64,000 nt of DNA from NCBI GenBank assembly GCA_947179485.1, contig OX359246.1:13950001-14014000 (forward strand), written 5' to 3'. The stretch is from Allacma fusca. Lineage: Eukaryota; Arthropoda; Collembola; Symphypleona; Sminthuridae. Numbering within the stretch: position 1 is the stretch's first letter; each line of letters starts with the position of its first letter. This document shows, one piece after another, positions 24,996-37,304 of the stretch. The notes below the pieces were generated by a model that saw nothing but the letters and a program-made list of their open reading frames with translations, was not told the origin of the DNA and did not search any database. A program made the translations under genes and the position numbers.

Positions 24996-27420
24996 TCTCG
25001 GCAATATGTCGAGAGTTACTGCCGTTCAAAATGCGTTTGTTGTTGGGATTCCAAAGGGATGCTATTTCCCCCTGAGACCTGGTTTAGTGTTACTATTTTG
25101 AGTTTGAATTTAATAAATGTATTGTAATTTGAAGTTGTTAAATGTTCAAACCTAACAATAGAGTTTCGAATTTTCTTTTGAAATATGTAAAATTTTATGT
25201 TGTTTTTTTTATTTTGGTCTGACAAATTATTTGACTTTTTAAATTATTGACAGCGGTTCAGACAGTGATTTCCTTAAAATTCTTTAATGGTTAAAATCTG
25301 AAAATCTCAATTTTAATAATTTATTGCAGAAAAATTAGAATCCTCTCTTTGTAAGAATGGTACTTTCAAATATTTTGGCTCGTATACAAAATAGACATGT
25401 AAACGTTTCAGTGCGTGAGTAAAAGATACATACAGAGATAAAAGTTGTGAGTAGACATTGAATATTTTAAAGATTTGTATTTAATCTCTTATCTAGGAGA
25501 ATTATTTTAATTCAACCACATCCCATTCCTGTATGTTCATTTTAATTTTACGTTTATGCACACATATTTACACTTACCTATGATTATATAGGCTCTATAT
25601 GTACTTCGATCTCTGTCTTGAATATAGTGTCTGTCTAGACCCCATAAATATGGATATTTATTGTTGTTCTTCCGGAACGGTACATACAATGAGTTTACGG
25701 AATTGTGAATTAAATGTCTTTTAATTGAGTTGTTTCGTATATCTATACTTCAATTTGCAGGGTGGATGCGTCGAGGATTGTTGTTCATTTTGTCCGTCGT
25801 GTAAACAAGTTGTACAGAACATAAGGTTTGTGTACTCTGACGATTAAGGAAAGGTGCAGAAGTGCTTGTAATTTTCCTATTTACAATCATAGGAAACTTT
25901 ATTTGCACTTCCTGTATTAATTATTAGAGATGCAAAAACTAGTGGGGTGCAAAGTACTTGAGCAAAACAACAATTTATGTAAACACAGTGGAGAGTATAC
26001 CTTACAAATTTATTTTAATTTGTATTGTCAAAGCATAAAACTCATGTAATCATTACTGTGGAAAGTCAAGCATCGATTGATTACAATGATATTAATTATT
26101 GCCCATGATTTCATATATTGTTTTAAAGGGAATCGTAAGAAATAATTTCTGGATAAAAAGGTTTTTGGTCCACAAAATTGTTGAAGAAGATTCTGTGATG
26201 TACTAATTGAAAGTAGATTTTTTGTTGTTTTTATTATTCATTTGTACTTATCATTTTGTAATTTATTCAGAAAATACCAATAGCTTCTAGCGTCTAGGGA
26301 TAGACTCTTTTTTTTCAGAAAATTACCAATAAGGGGAATTGAGGGTCTTGGAATCGTTCAGTTGAAAAAAATACCCTTCATCTGCTACGAAAGGAAATCT
26401 CCCTCTTGCATTTTTTCAAATACGTTCAAGCCCATAAATATTCGCGATGAGTGTGGCATCTTCGGGGATAAGGAATTCTCGGAATTATGACTCTTCCAAT
26501 GAGCTTTGTTCAATTCTCATTGGCAATTGGTATGTACAGAGTTGGGGGACGTCGTGGAGGGTTGCTGCAGTGCTTGACAGCTTTTGATGATTGACCTGGA
26601 GGGTGTTTCAATTATTTCCGTAATTTCTACTTCTGACCATTCTGACGTAATTATGTTTTGTAATTATATATTACTAAAGTGTCTAAACAATTAGTACAAT
26701 GATAAAAATCTAGCCTCTACCATAATTGTCTCTGAAAGACAGTCAACTTTCAAAGTGGAAGCTATAAAAGATGAGACAAACGACATGCAAATGCATATTA
26801 CGTGTTAAGAAAATCTTCAGTATAAAATATCATTTCCAGAATATTTTGGGGGTAGTCTACAAGGAAGACGAAGTTCAAGTCACACCTGGCTTCAACTCCC
26901 ACTAAGATTTAAAGTTAAGGGCGAATACTGACGACAATGATTACTTGGGGCTAGTGAAAGCCCTGTGCTTCTCAGGGACAATTACTTGGAGAGATGGTAG
27001 TGTGAGTGTAAAAATTAAAAGCTAGACGGCTTACGAAACAAACCCTACGGTGGAGACTTATTGTACGCCTAAATCGCGCGTGCTTATTTTAAGAGTAGCC
27101 CGCGGAGCTTTAAATACACTGACATGTAGTGCTCGTTAATACTAAGGATTTTCGAAAGTACCAACTAGGTCCAGTACAGTTTATGTGATTGACACCGAAG
27201 ATGCCAAAGATCTTAAAGTCTAGGCTACATTTACAAATCACACGATCAGCATTACCTATCCTACAGCCTAGCTTACAATAATGTATACAATAGTTATATA
27301 ACTTACGAACTTTCGCCTATTTGTGGTGTATTTAAATGACCATATTTGACACTTACCTACTCACAAAAGGGTTTGGTCAGCATACCTACATATAAATATG
27401 AAAATACTAGTCTATTTATG
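24996..27420. repeat. Dispersed repeat, copy A
   Basis: Non-coding sequence that recurs, diverged and rearranged, in three other places. 24996-26430 matches B (40054-41670) and, for its first 650 bases, C (54300-54650). 26440-27420 matches D (50540-51900). Landmarks are CGAGAGTTA at the left, the block GGTGGATGCGTCGAGGA, the block CATCTTCGGGGAT, and TAAAGTCTAGGCT with its relatives. At 26951 the minus strand reads a short hairpin then CTAG, as at a Helitron 3' end. No open frame is shared between copies, so this is probably a family of non-autonomous elements. Confidence 0.75.
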
Positions 27421-28720
27421 TATATGGAATTCTTGTTGGCTAGGCGCCCATCCCTGATTCAAAAATCAAATTGCAAAGTTGTGTTGGGATTAGATAATGA
27501 GAATAAGTATATAAAAGATCACATTCTATTAAAAATTATAGCTACGTGTAACATTTTATCATTTAGATATAATGTACGTATACATATATGACTATTCGGT
27601 TGAGATAAAAACTATCTATCTCCCTGGAAAGCTGGTGGATAAAGTACCGTAGGCTCGTGTATTTAAGCTAGAAGATTTGGGCTTAAAGGTTGAATTTCAA
27701 GACAAAATACAAGCACAGTGGTCGAATCAGAGGTATTTTTTATTTTTTGTCTCTCTCTCAGTAAAAATCTCTCAATGGTCTATAAAATACGTTATTACAA
27801 TATTTAATTTCCTGAGGTCAATCGGATGATCGGAATATCCGATCTTCTTCAAAGAAAATAGGCTCATTACTTTTAATCTAATCTACTCCTGTTTAACGTT
27901 TGAAGTATCTGGTGTCATTGGCTTGGCAACAGACAACCCGATATTCCGATATCCGCAATATGATCTTTCAGCTTTGCTTCGCCTCTACAAGTTATATGCA
28001 ATTAACACTGCCAGCCAAAGATAGGCCTTTTAATTCACCTAGCTTATTTCGTTCCTATAATTAAACTAACATAAAGCGTCTCCTTATATGCCTATAGTTA
28101 GTAGCCTCGTCATGTTATCTCCCCCTTTTAAAGAAATGTTCAACTAATGATAGTACAATCTCCAGGTTGTCACTCCCACTCCCTATGACTCTCAGGACTG
28201 CATTTGTAAAATAAGTTCACTCAGTCCCGACTGTATATGACGACAGTCTTGCTCACGCCCATTCCCACTAAAACTCTCTGGCAAAACTCTCTCTCAATCC
28301 CCAAGGCTAAAGAATCTTACCAATTTATATTTGTATTTTCCAATTCTATATATTCTCTTGTTATCATTACACCTATTTCTTGTTTCCTTATTTGTAACAA
28401 CGATTTAAATATTGGTTGCAAATGAAAGTATTCCATAAACTTTTTCGTTGTATTAACCTTTATAAACAAGATGTATACTCGTTTATATTTGTTTATATTT
28501 GGCTTATGTTTCAGAAAGTACATAGTTCGCACTGGGACGCTATTAAATAATGCATAACATGTATGAAGATGTTATTATACATACAAGATGTAAACAACCG
28601 TTTATCTTTAATTAATTATTAGCTGTAATAACAATACAGTTATCAAAAATGACGTTATAAAATGAAGTTATAAAGCCACATGAGCAATAAATCCGAACAC
28701 ACATGTAAAAATATAGCAAT
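27421..28720. other. Spacer with CACTC-rich tract, no gene
   Basis: 28160-28330 is rich in CACTCCC/ACTCAGTC motifs in the same orientation as 31910-32040 on the far side of the hAT gene, so the two tracts bracket it. They are not inverted relative to each other, so I do not call them terminal repeats. Confidence 0.4.
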
Positions 28721-31559
28721 TCAACCGTCTGAAAAAAGGAGTTCCAACTCTTCAAGCAAATTCTTATTTTTATGTAGAAATACTTTGTTCTCCAAGTTGA
28801 TTCCATCTAACCTGTTACAAACACCCTTCGTGAAAGCTGAAGCTGTTCCAAAAGATCGTTCAACATTGGCTGTAGAATCTGGTATGGATATGTAGTCGAG
28901 TGCAATGGGAGCAAGTAACGGATATTGGTTTATTCTACTTGACCAAAATTCGAAAACGTCCATATCTTCCATGCAATTGTCATAATCGGAATCCGAGAGG
29001 TATTTATTCAATTCAGCCTCAAATTTAAGCACAGAATGGTTCTCTCTGAGGGGTTGAGATGAAAGGATAGCTTGCTTCATTTCTTGAACTTCAGGAACGA
29101 GAGAAAGTTAAACAAATAATTTCCCCATTTTCATAATCAGTACTGAACAAAACTACATATGTGAAGGAAAGTGCACCTCTCACTTGTGTGCTCCAAAATC
29201 ACGCTGACTTACCTAAAGGGAATCTGCTTTTAATATGCATTAGTGGAGTTTCGCTTCGTGTTTCATTGGCGATGTTAGTATTTGATTCGGTTTCTTCCGA
29301 AATAATTAACTTATATTCGTTTAAAAGAAACTGAATTCCTAATGCCCGCTGATCTGATGGTGGCATCAATCGAAATCTCGGGTCCAGTAGAGTCAAAACC
29401 ACATATGTACCTTCAAAGGCATTATTCTTATCATGGAATCACTTTGAAAATTTAGTTTTCAAGGATTCCATGATGTTACTGGCAGCTGTTTTAAATAAAG
29501 GCATCTTTTGAAACTTCTGACAATGGTAGTGCATACACAAAACTGCAACGATAACTTCAGTGGAAACTGCATCTTTTTCTTTGGATACCATACAGGTATA
29601 ATCGTGGAATGGTTTTAGAAACGCTGCGATTTGTTTGATTTTATCCCAGTCTTCAGATTTTAGAACGTACTTCAGTTTTCCATTATTTTTCAAAACTGAA
29701 TTAACTTCCGTTTCCACGCGGAGTAGCCGCTCCAATACCAAGTAGACGTAGTTCCAGCGTGTTTCCCAAAACGACACTAGTCCTACTCCAGTTTCCTTAA
29801 CCAAATCTTCTGTCAAGATCTTGAGAATTTGCTGACTAACATCTTCACTCGTTCAATTAACTCTTTCAATTCTGGATCCAGTTGAAATGATTTCAGACAA
29901 ATTAAGGTTGTATGGATAAAACAAGTAAGTCTTCTGTAAGTTGGATTCATTCCACTTTCCTTTTCAATAACCTCTCCCACTTGATCGATTTCAGAGATCC
30001 CTTCTGGTATTTCTTCCTCGGACCTGGCGTTTTCAGCTGAGTCATCCCCAGAAGAGTTGTCGGATTCTTTGTCACTCCCTTGACGATGAAAATCTGAAGT
30101 AGTCCGTGAATCCCTCGGGCAAAATATTTGCTTATCGATGCGATGGCTACAAATCATTTTAGAAGCTCCATCCGTTAGAGATCGCCAAACCTGCTTTGAA
30201 GTTATTTCAAACCTGGCCATTACTTTCCTCATTTCACGAATAATATCACTAGCCTTGTGGGTAACAGTGTTAAATCGTTGAACTCCTAGCATGATATTAA
30301 CGTTTTTCTTCAAAGGTGGATAATAAAACGTAGCTGTGACACCTAGAAAACTACTTCGATTTCCCCTCTTGGTCCAAATGTCCGATGCGATAGTTAGAAG
30401 TTAAACAGACTTTAACATTCTCGTAACCAGTCCTCTACTGTAGATCATTTTTTCTTCACATTCTTTGCGGATCGTCTTGGTTGCCGGAATCGTTATTCTT
30501 GAATCAATGGCTTTAAAACATGCCGGAATTCTTTTGTCTGCATCACGTTAGCCGATATTGACGTACAACCATATAGTAATGCCAGTTGCTTCCTCAAATT
30601 CAGCTTTTTAGGATGATTTGTAGGATACGATTTTTGGAAGTCCAGTTTTAATTGCTTCGGTTCGGCAACGGTAACATCTTTGACGGAAACCTTGTCCTTT
30701 TGCTCAACTGCATCATGAATAGTTGGCTTACATGACTTCAGGTGCCTCTTTGCGTTTGACGCGTTTAAGGATTTCGATTGCAAAATTAGCTTGCAATGCA
30801 GGCACTGCACTTGTCCTTTCACTATGTCTCGTCTAAAATGTTTCTATACAGATGAGCTGGTTGGCTTCCTTTTAATTGAAGACTTCGATGAAGCTACGTC
30901 GTTACATTGCCGAATCGGATCAGAGCAATTCTCAAGGAACTGGTTTTGTGGGTTCGTTAATAACGACATCGGGTCAAGTACGGTGTTGGCATCTATTCGA
31001 TAAACATCAGTCGTTCTCTCTGCTATTCCCGTATCATCAGTCACTAGAAACACAAACAGTAAAATTTGCTTCAACGCTCATTTTAAATTTCAACGCATCT
31101 TCAAATCAAAAGACCAGTCCTCGTATAACCACTTACCATCATGGGTATCTACAGGCCGAAAATAGTAATCTAATCGTCTCATGGAGGATGAAACTGAACC
31201 TTTATTTCCAACATTACGGCTGTTACAAGGCCTTTCGGTGATACCCGTATTAATTGCTTGCAATATTGAAGTTGCTCCATCTAAAAGTAGGAATCGAATC
31301 AAAGATTGTCAACACAGTGTATCTACATGGACGTGGAACCGTTCACCTGTCTCACAAATAATTATTATTAATGTTGTGGTTACTGTGGTTAAGAAATACC
31401 TGCGTTTGAGTTGCATTCTTCTGCATAGTCGTCTTCAAGTATAATGTACAGATCTTGACTACCTGGTTCTACGGCATTGAGCTCGTTTTCATCGCTAATA
31501 AAAGATATTGCGTTACCTTGAAAGAACGGATCATTTGAATCTTTACTTTCTGCACTCAT
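28721..31559 (-). pseudogene. ZBED-type hAT transposase gene, decayed
   Basis: Read leftwards from the ATG at 31559-31557. Exon 1 (31559-31400) is acidic and ends at a good donor; further exons follow around 31280, 31050 and 30840. A BED-type zinc finger (C-x2-C, then H-L-K-S-C) is at 30820-30720; a TAG at 30846-30844 stands exactly where BED fingers have their conserved Trp. A stop and frameshift near 30490-30370 precede the D-I-W-T-K-R-G segment of the RNase H-like fold. The C-terminal dimerisation domain (S-I-P-x-S-x-x-x-V-E-R-S-F) is at 29080-28721. Frames are also broken at about 29815 and 29440. It resembles ZBED-like hAT genes, with introns. Disruptions mean no active enzyme; terminal repeats were not found. 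Confidence 0.8.
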
Positions 31560-32380
31560 AATAATGATTACACTTTTGAAAGATTCTTTTGTGAATTGGA
31601 ATGAATGATAGGATTTTAAGCTAGTAAATATGATTCTATCAATTATTTTTACTAAATTCCAGCATCAATCTGGAAAGCTGAGAAGGCATGCTGACAATGA
31701 GTAAAATGGACGGAGGATGGAATCCACGATTTTCCCATACAATCGTGGAATAAAATAGTTGTACAGTGTAGTGTATAAACATTGTATGGAATGGCATACA
31801 AACGAGCTATAGCGTGAATCGCATTTTAGTACTGCAAATACAATCAGATGGAATCTCTGTCTTGGTTTTTATCTCAGTAGTAGTCATGAGACGGGAAATG
31901 AACAGTTCCACTCAGTCTTCATGCTAAATCCGTTAACTTCCACTCTCTCTCACTCCCAGCATTTTTCTCTTCCATCACTCCCACTTTCAGTCCACTCTCA
32001 CTCCAATCTCGGTTTCTCCACTCAGTTCCGAGAGAGACAACCACGTTTCCCTAACATTATGTTCAACCACACGCCTTCCTTGAATCCTATAATGGCTAAA
32101 GCAACACAAAGTTCCTTCCTACAATATAGGAAAGACGGAGATATGCGTACATATATCCCTACAAATGTTCTTCTCTACAATCGCGCTATACCATGCTTTA
32201 CTTCTCTGCATTTCCACAACCAATGTTGAAGTATAAAAATGGTAGGGAATTCCCAATGCAACCTTATACATTCCTCTTCGAAATTATATGTGTCAGTTAC
32301 ATACCTATACTCCTACTCAGTATCAATAGGATACCTGCGGCCTTCATATTATATTTATTTATGAACCCCCTAGCCTAAAT
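31560..32380. other. Spacer, CACTC-rich tract, no gene
   Basis: Upstream DNA of the hAT gene. 31910-32040 is a CACTC/ACTCCC-rich tract like that at 28160-28330. The frame at 31921-32229 is a by-product of it. Confidence 0.4.
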
Positions 32381-34020
32381 TTCCTAGGTGCCTATATTTA
32401 TCCCCCAATCTTCATTTAATATTTCTTGTTGTTGTAGCGAAGCGAGTCTAGGAACGCAGTTTGCTGAAACGAAATTTGTCCCAACCATATCTTGTAACTG
32501 AAGGCATCTATGGTGACGTTCGAAGTATCATTCGACCTCTTGTGAACTAAAGTTGTGCCATGAAATTAAATGGACCCGAATTACTCAACCCGTTTCTGAC
32601 AAGGTAAGATTTTGGGATGGTACACGCGGATTCAAACAAAGCATAGCTCATGTTTTAGTATTCCCCTAGTATGTTTCAAAACTCATGTAACTCGAGTGCA
32701 TTTTGCCCCGTTCTCTTAGGACACGTCATCAAAGATTCAAAATTTAAAACGATACCACAGGTGGGGGACCTGTCTTTCTAGAAAATTTCAATGTTACCGT
32801 AAGGATTTTTAAGTTTTGAAAGTCGATGAAATTTTGATGTTTACTATTTCAAGCAAATTCAAGTTTTAACGTCCTTTGATGACGTGTCCTAAGAGAACGG
32901 GGGAAAATGCACTCGAGTTACATGAGTTTTGAAACATACTAGGGGAGTACTAAAACATGAGCTATGCTTTGTTTGAATCCGGGTGTACCCTCCCAAAAAC
33001 CTTACCTTGTGAGTTACCCGAATGATATGTAATTTCTTTATGATTTTGCTTTAAATTAGTAAACATACTCTCCAATAATAAAATTTAGCAGAATTAAAAG
33101 TTAAGTAGAATCAGTCAACCAGGTTCAGAGTTACCCGGGTTTTACACAATTTTCTTCCGAATTTGGTTAAATTTAGTGTACATATTCTACAATCACACTT
33201 GAATACGTATTGACTATACTTTGCATTCTATCACTTTCGCACACACAAGTACTATTTCTTTAATGACATCAAAAACACTTCGGTGTAATATATCAAATAA
33301 TCACGTACTGAAACAAAATAAAGCAAAACTAAGATCATCTCATTAGTCTTGCTATGCAACTAATCTGACTAATACATTTCCTTCATATCTCGCTTCGTTC
33401 CCTCTGTCACCGGTTAACCGGTTACACTCCTATGATTTTTTATTGCTCCCTAGAATTTTTGCCTATAAAAGGGCTTATATATAGGCAAGGGGCCAATCTT
33501 TGCTGCGGGCTAAATTAAATAGGGGCGAAGCACCGTTATACATTACTGATGTAGCAGCATAAACAAGTAACTATACGAATCCCTATATATATATAAATAA
33601 AAGAATAATTATAGTGAGCTCAAACGATTGTTCAATAGAGCGGTTATTATTGGCGAAGCGAATATGCAAGACATTGCGAATGTCAGGGCGTCTGGTTTTC
33701 TGGTTGTCTGGCGCCACAATAATTGCCGAAACAATGACACTGGTAATTTAATTATTTTCCAGGGACAAATTATGTAAAAATTCATTGTTTCTGAAGGAGG
33801 ATCTGTTTGGCTTCACAACATTAAACTATGTCACGTATAAACATATTGAAGTACATATGCATAAACAATGGGATATTAAGCTTACGTCATCTAGCTATCA
33901 ATTTGACATTTATAATTACATGATTAAACTAGACTTACGTTGTGGTTTAATCATAATTATGTGAGGGACTCGTCCGAATATATTACATTGTAGTACCACC
34001 TGTCGGCCTCATGTTCACAA
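32381..34020 (+). repeat. Left inverted terminal repeat of the DIRS-like element
   Basis: 1,640 bp, matched base for base by 38245-39884 on the other strand in every stretch I compared. It contains a nested fold-back (32601-32734 against 32874-33008), a TATA box at 33464, the palindrome CCGGTTAACCGG near 33410, and three GCGAAGC mini-hairpins (32437, 33525, 33653). Confidence 0.93.
33464..33470 (+). promoter_or_regulatory. Inward-facing TATA box in the left arm
   Basis: TATAAAA followed by GGG, about 700 bases before ORF1. Because the arms are inverted, the same box lies at 38795-38801 on the minus strand, so both would drive transcription into the element. Confidence 0.5.
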
Positions 34021-34159
34021 CTTTTAAAGCTCTTTAAAGCAACAATCATGCTCTACTCTCCGTCCCAACCGCTATCTCATCATTCTCATTTTGTTGTGCC
34101 TCGTGTTCACACATCTAATTTTAACAAGTGCGAATAAGAGTTCCATTGATAAGGTAACA

Positions 34160-35401
34160 ATGGGAAAGGGTAAAGAAAAACGACGACACTCTTCCTCCAG
34201 CTCTTCCGAGGATGAAAAAATCGCAAGGTTGGAAAAGGAAATAAAGATGATAAAAAACAAGGCTAAAAAGATTAGGAAAGAATCCGGATCCAGATCAAAG
34301 TATGGCAATCGCAGCCCGCGAGGCTCGAGGCCAAAGAAACTTCGACGGTCTCAAAGGCGTAGCACGAGTCGAGACAGTCGTAGGAGTCCGAGTAGATCAG
34401 AAAGATCAAATACACGTGAAAGATCCCGTGGTAGATCAAAGTTTCGCCGACTAAGCTTTTCAGGAAGGAAGAGCCTCACTCGTTCACTTTCAGAGAGTCG
34501 GTCCATTTCTCCAATAGTAATCCCAGCAGATTCTCAAGAAAGATTCCCAAAATCCCGATCAAGGTCTCGAACTCGTATTCGCTCCCATTAAGTAGAGCAA
34601 TTGGACGTACATGCCCCATCAGATCCTGACATTGACTTAATACTGGGAAAGGCAGACAAACCTACGGAAAGGCCTGGTGAGAACCTTCCAGAGACATAAG
34701 TCCCAGTGTGGACTCAAATTCTGACTTCAGGTTTGCAACCTGAAAGTTGCACTCAACTGTTGGAGTCAAATCCAGTTCCCCAAAACTGTCCAAATCTATG
34801 CGATCCAAGGTTGAATCCGGAGGTTTCCGCGAGTATTGCAAAGAATGCTAAATTACTAAGAAAGGAGGGGTAAATGATTTTGCATCAGACACAGCTGGCG
34901 GCTGGGATTTCAGCGATTGGAAAGGCAGTGTCTCAGGTCGTCAAAATAAAGACAGTTGACAATTCTGGAAAAGAGATTAGGCTCGAAGCTGTCAAAGCAC
35001 TTAACGATGCCGGGCGTTTGTTGACAGACCTGCAATTCAAACTTTTACTAGCTCGCCGAGCGCACATCACTCCAACTCTTAACTTCTTGATGAAAACTAT
35101 TGCGGGTCAGAATCCGGTGGGTGTATTGCTCTACGGCACAGATTTCAAGGAGAAAGTAGAGGCTTCCAAGTCAATTTCCAAGGTTGGAAAGGAACTTCGG
35201 AAGGAAAAGCCTCCAAATTCTCAGCCGAAAAAAGCAGACGCTCCCAATCGCCCTTCGTCTTACAAACAGAACTCCGGGGCTTTAAACTACCAACGCCCGC
35301 CAGTCCCATACAAGAAAGTAATGAGCAAGGGCGGGCAGTACCGGAAGTATTCTCCCAAGCGGAGTCAGAAGGAGAGCCCCAGGCGTCAGCGTCACAATTA
35401 A
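34160..35401 (+). pseudogene. DIRS-like ORF1 (Gag-like), three in-frame stops
   Basis: One frame runs through the whole interval but is cut by TAA codons at 34589, near 34697 and near 34871. The first part (about 140 codons) is an acidic/basic start followed by Arg-Ser-rich sequence. The last part (175 codons from 34874) carries the A-R-R-A-H-I-T-P segment and basic, Pro-rich tail typical of DIRS ORF1 products, which bind nucleic acid and probably form the particle. Frame continuity across all three stops shows recent inactivation without indels. Confidence 0.75.
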
Positions 35402-35448
35402 ATGTAAGTTATGCGGGAAGGCTTAAGGCTTTCTCTGAGGGCTGGAAT

Positions 35449-37272
35449 ATGGTCACCTCAGATCGTAATGTACGACAATGGATACATGGTTACGAACTTC
35501 CTTTTGTTTCCCAACCGAAACAATATATTCCCCCAGGGGAGTCTATCCTGTCTTTGCATGAACAAGATTTAATGCAGACAGAAATAAACTCTCTCCTGAC
35601 AGCTGGAGCAATTGAAAAATGCAGCCCCGATCCAGATCAATTTTTGTCTCCGATATTCCTAATACCCAAACCAAACGGTTCAATGAGATTTATACTTAAC
35701 TTGAAGGGTTTAAATAAGTTTCTGGAACATAAACATTTTAAGATGGACGATATAAGAATGGTGTCAAGGCTAGTCTCAGAGGGTGATTATATGTGTAAAC
35801 TTGATCTGAGAGACGCATTCTTCATGCTACCTATATTCACCAAACACAGAAAGTACTTACGATTTAAATGGAAGGGGAGTTTGTACCAATTTGTATGCCT
35901 CCCATTTGGTCTATCTGTGGCCCCATGGGTATTTACAAAGTTGCTCAAGCCAGTTATGGCAAAACTTCGTAGTGACGGCATGCTTGTGGTAATCTACATT
36001 GACGATTTGATATTAATCTTAAGGTCCTACGAGGAATGCAGGGAAAATATATTGAGGATTGTAACAATTTTTGAATCTCTGAGATTTATAATTAATTATA
36101 ATAAATCCAGTTTGACACCTACCCAATGCTGCCACTACCTAGGCTTTGAAATTAACTCAATCGCTATGAGCATTCCCAGCCAAAAACGACTCAATTTCAA
36201 GGAACTTATTAAATCATTCCTTCTAAAGACCTCTTGCACTATTAAAGAGTTCGCAACATTATTAGGACACTTAAATTCTATATGTAGAGCGGTGAAGTAT
36301 GGTTTACTTTATACCAAGCTCATGGAAAGAGCAAAGTTCTTAGCTCTTGTAAAGAGCAATGGAAGTTATCGAGCCAGAATGCAACTTACGTCTACAATAA
36401 GACGGGATTTGGAGTGGTGGCTGATGTCTATTCCACATTGCTCTCAGTCAATCAGGGTTCCTTCATTTGTTATGACGATCTTTAGCGACGCATCTCTGTC
36501 TGGATGGGGAGCATGCATGGGAGATTTAAAGACTCACGGTTTCTGGACAAATGTAGAAAAAGTTCAGCATATAAACTACCTTGAGCTGTTGGCAGTATTC
36601 TATGCGTTAAAATGCTTTGCTCGAAATATGAAAAGTTGTCATATTCTGCTCCGAGTTGACAACTCAACTGCTATATCCTATGTTAATAGAATGGGAAGTA
36701 TACAACATGCTAAGCTAAACACTTTAACTAGAAAGATTTGGCAGTGGTGTGAAGCTCGACAGATCAGCATATTCGCGTCATACATACCATCAAAAGAAAA
36801 CAAGGTCGCCGATTCTGAATCACGTTCTTTGAGTAATGATTACGAGTGGTCACTCTGTTTTGAAACCTTTTCTACCATCAGCAGGTTGCTAGGAAAACCA
36901 AAGGTGGATTTATTTGCGTCATACCAAAATAAAAAGTGTAGGATTTTTGCCAGTTGGTTTCCTGATCCTGACGCAACAATAGTTGATGCCTTTACAATTA
37001 ACTGGGTGGAACTTGAATTTTATGCATTTCCTCCATTTTCAATGATTCCACGTGTCTTACAAAAGGTCATTAATGACGGAGCTAATGGAATCGTAATTGT
37101 GCCTAATTGGCCAACTCAGCCGTGGTATCCGTTATTCCAGAGGCTCTCAATTTTCAAGCCAGTCATAATAAGACCTGAAATGACGTTGTTATCTTCTCCT
37201 TCTAGGAAATATCATCCAATGTGGAGAAGCCTGTCCCTTCTGGCAGCCAAATTATCAGGGAAGGATTTATAA
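35449..37272 (+). CDS. DIRS-like reverse transcriptase / RNase H / methyltransferase-like protein
   Basis: An uninterrupted 607-aa frame starting at a true ATG. The RT domain occupies roughly residues 30-270, with the primer-grip region and catalytic Y-I-D-D at about 182-186. RNase H follows at about 340-470, with F-S-D-A-S, E-L-L-A-V, R-V-D-N-S and A-D-S carrying the acidic residues. The C-terminal 130 residues have V-D-L-F-A-S, Y-A-F-P-P-F-S and P-N-W-P-T-Q-P-W, as in the N6-adenine methyltransferase-like domain of DIRS and PAT elements. The enzyme copies element RNA into DNA, giving the circular form used by the recombinase. It is the only intact frame of the element. The stop overlaps the open frame of the recombinase region. 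Confidence 0.9.
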   Translation: MVTSDRNVRQWIHGYELPFVSQPKQYIPPGESILSLHEQDLMQTEINSLLTAGAIEKCSPDPDQFLSPIFLIPKPNGSMRFILNLKGLNKFLEHKHFKMDDIRMVSRLVSEGDYMCKLDLRDAFFMLPIFTKHRKYLRFKWKGSLYQFVCLPFGLSVAPWVFTKLLKPVMAKLRSDGMLVVIYIDDLILILRSYEECRENILRIVTIFESLRFIINYNKSSLTPTQCCHYLGFEINSIAMSIPSQKRLNFKELIKSFLLKTSCTIKEFATLLGHLNSICRAVKYGLLYTKLMERAKFLALVKSNGSYRARMQLTSTIRRDLEWWLMSIPHCSQSIRVPSFVMTIFSDASLSGWGACMGDLKTHGFWTNVEKVQHINYLELLAVFYALKCFARNMKSCHILLRVDNSTAISYVNRMGSIQHAKLNTLTRKIWQWCEARQISIFASYIPSKENKVADSESRSLSNDYEWSLCFETFSTISRLLGKPKVDLFASYQNKKCRIFASWFPDPDATIVDAFTINWVELEFYAFPPFSMIPRVLQKVINDGANGIVIVPNWPTQPWYPLFQRLSIFKPVIIRPEMTLLSSPSRKYHPMWRSLSLLAAKLSGKDL

Positions 37273-37304
37273 AGAAAGGCGTGCCCGTGAATTGTGTAAA
37301 TATA

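Noticed and set aside
26951-26975. Helitron 3' end in repeat copy A
   Set aside because: CTAG is followed by C rather than the usual T, so it was not called as a separate element; it is mentioned only as support.
28160-32040. CACTC-rich tracts as terminal repeats of the hAT element
   Set aside because: They are in direct, not inverted, orientation and are low-complexity.
34072-34308. Minus-strand hydrophobic frame opposite ORF1
   Set aside because: Shadow of the Lys/Arg/Ser-rich coding strand.
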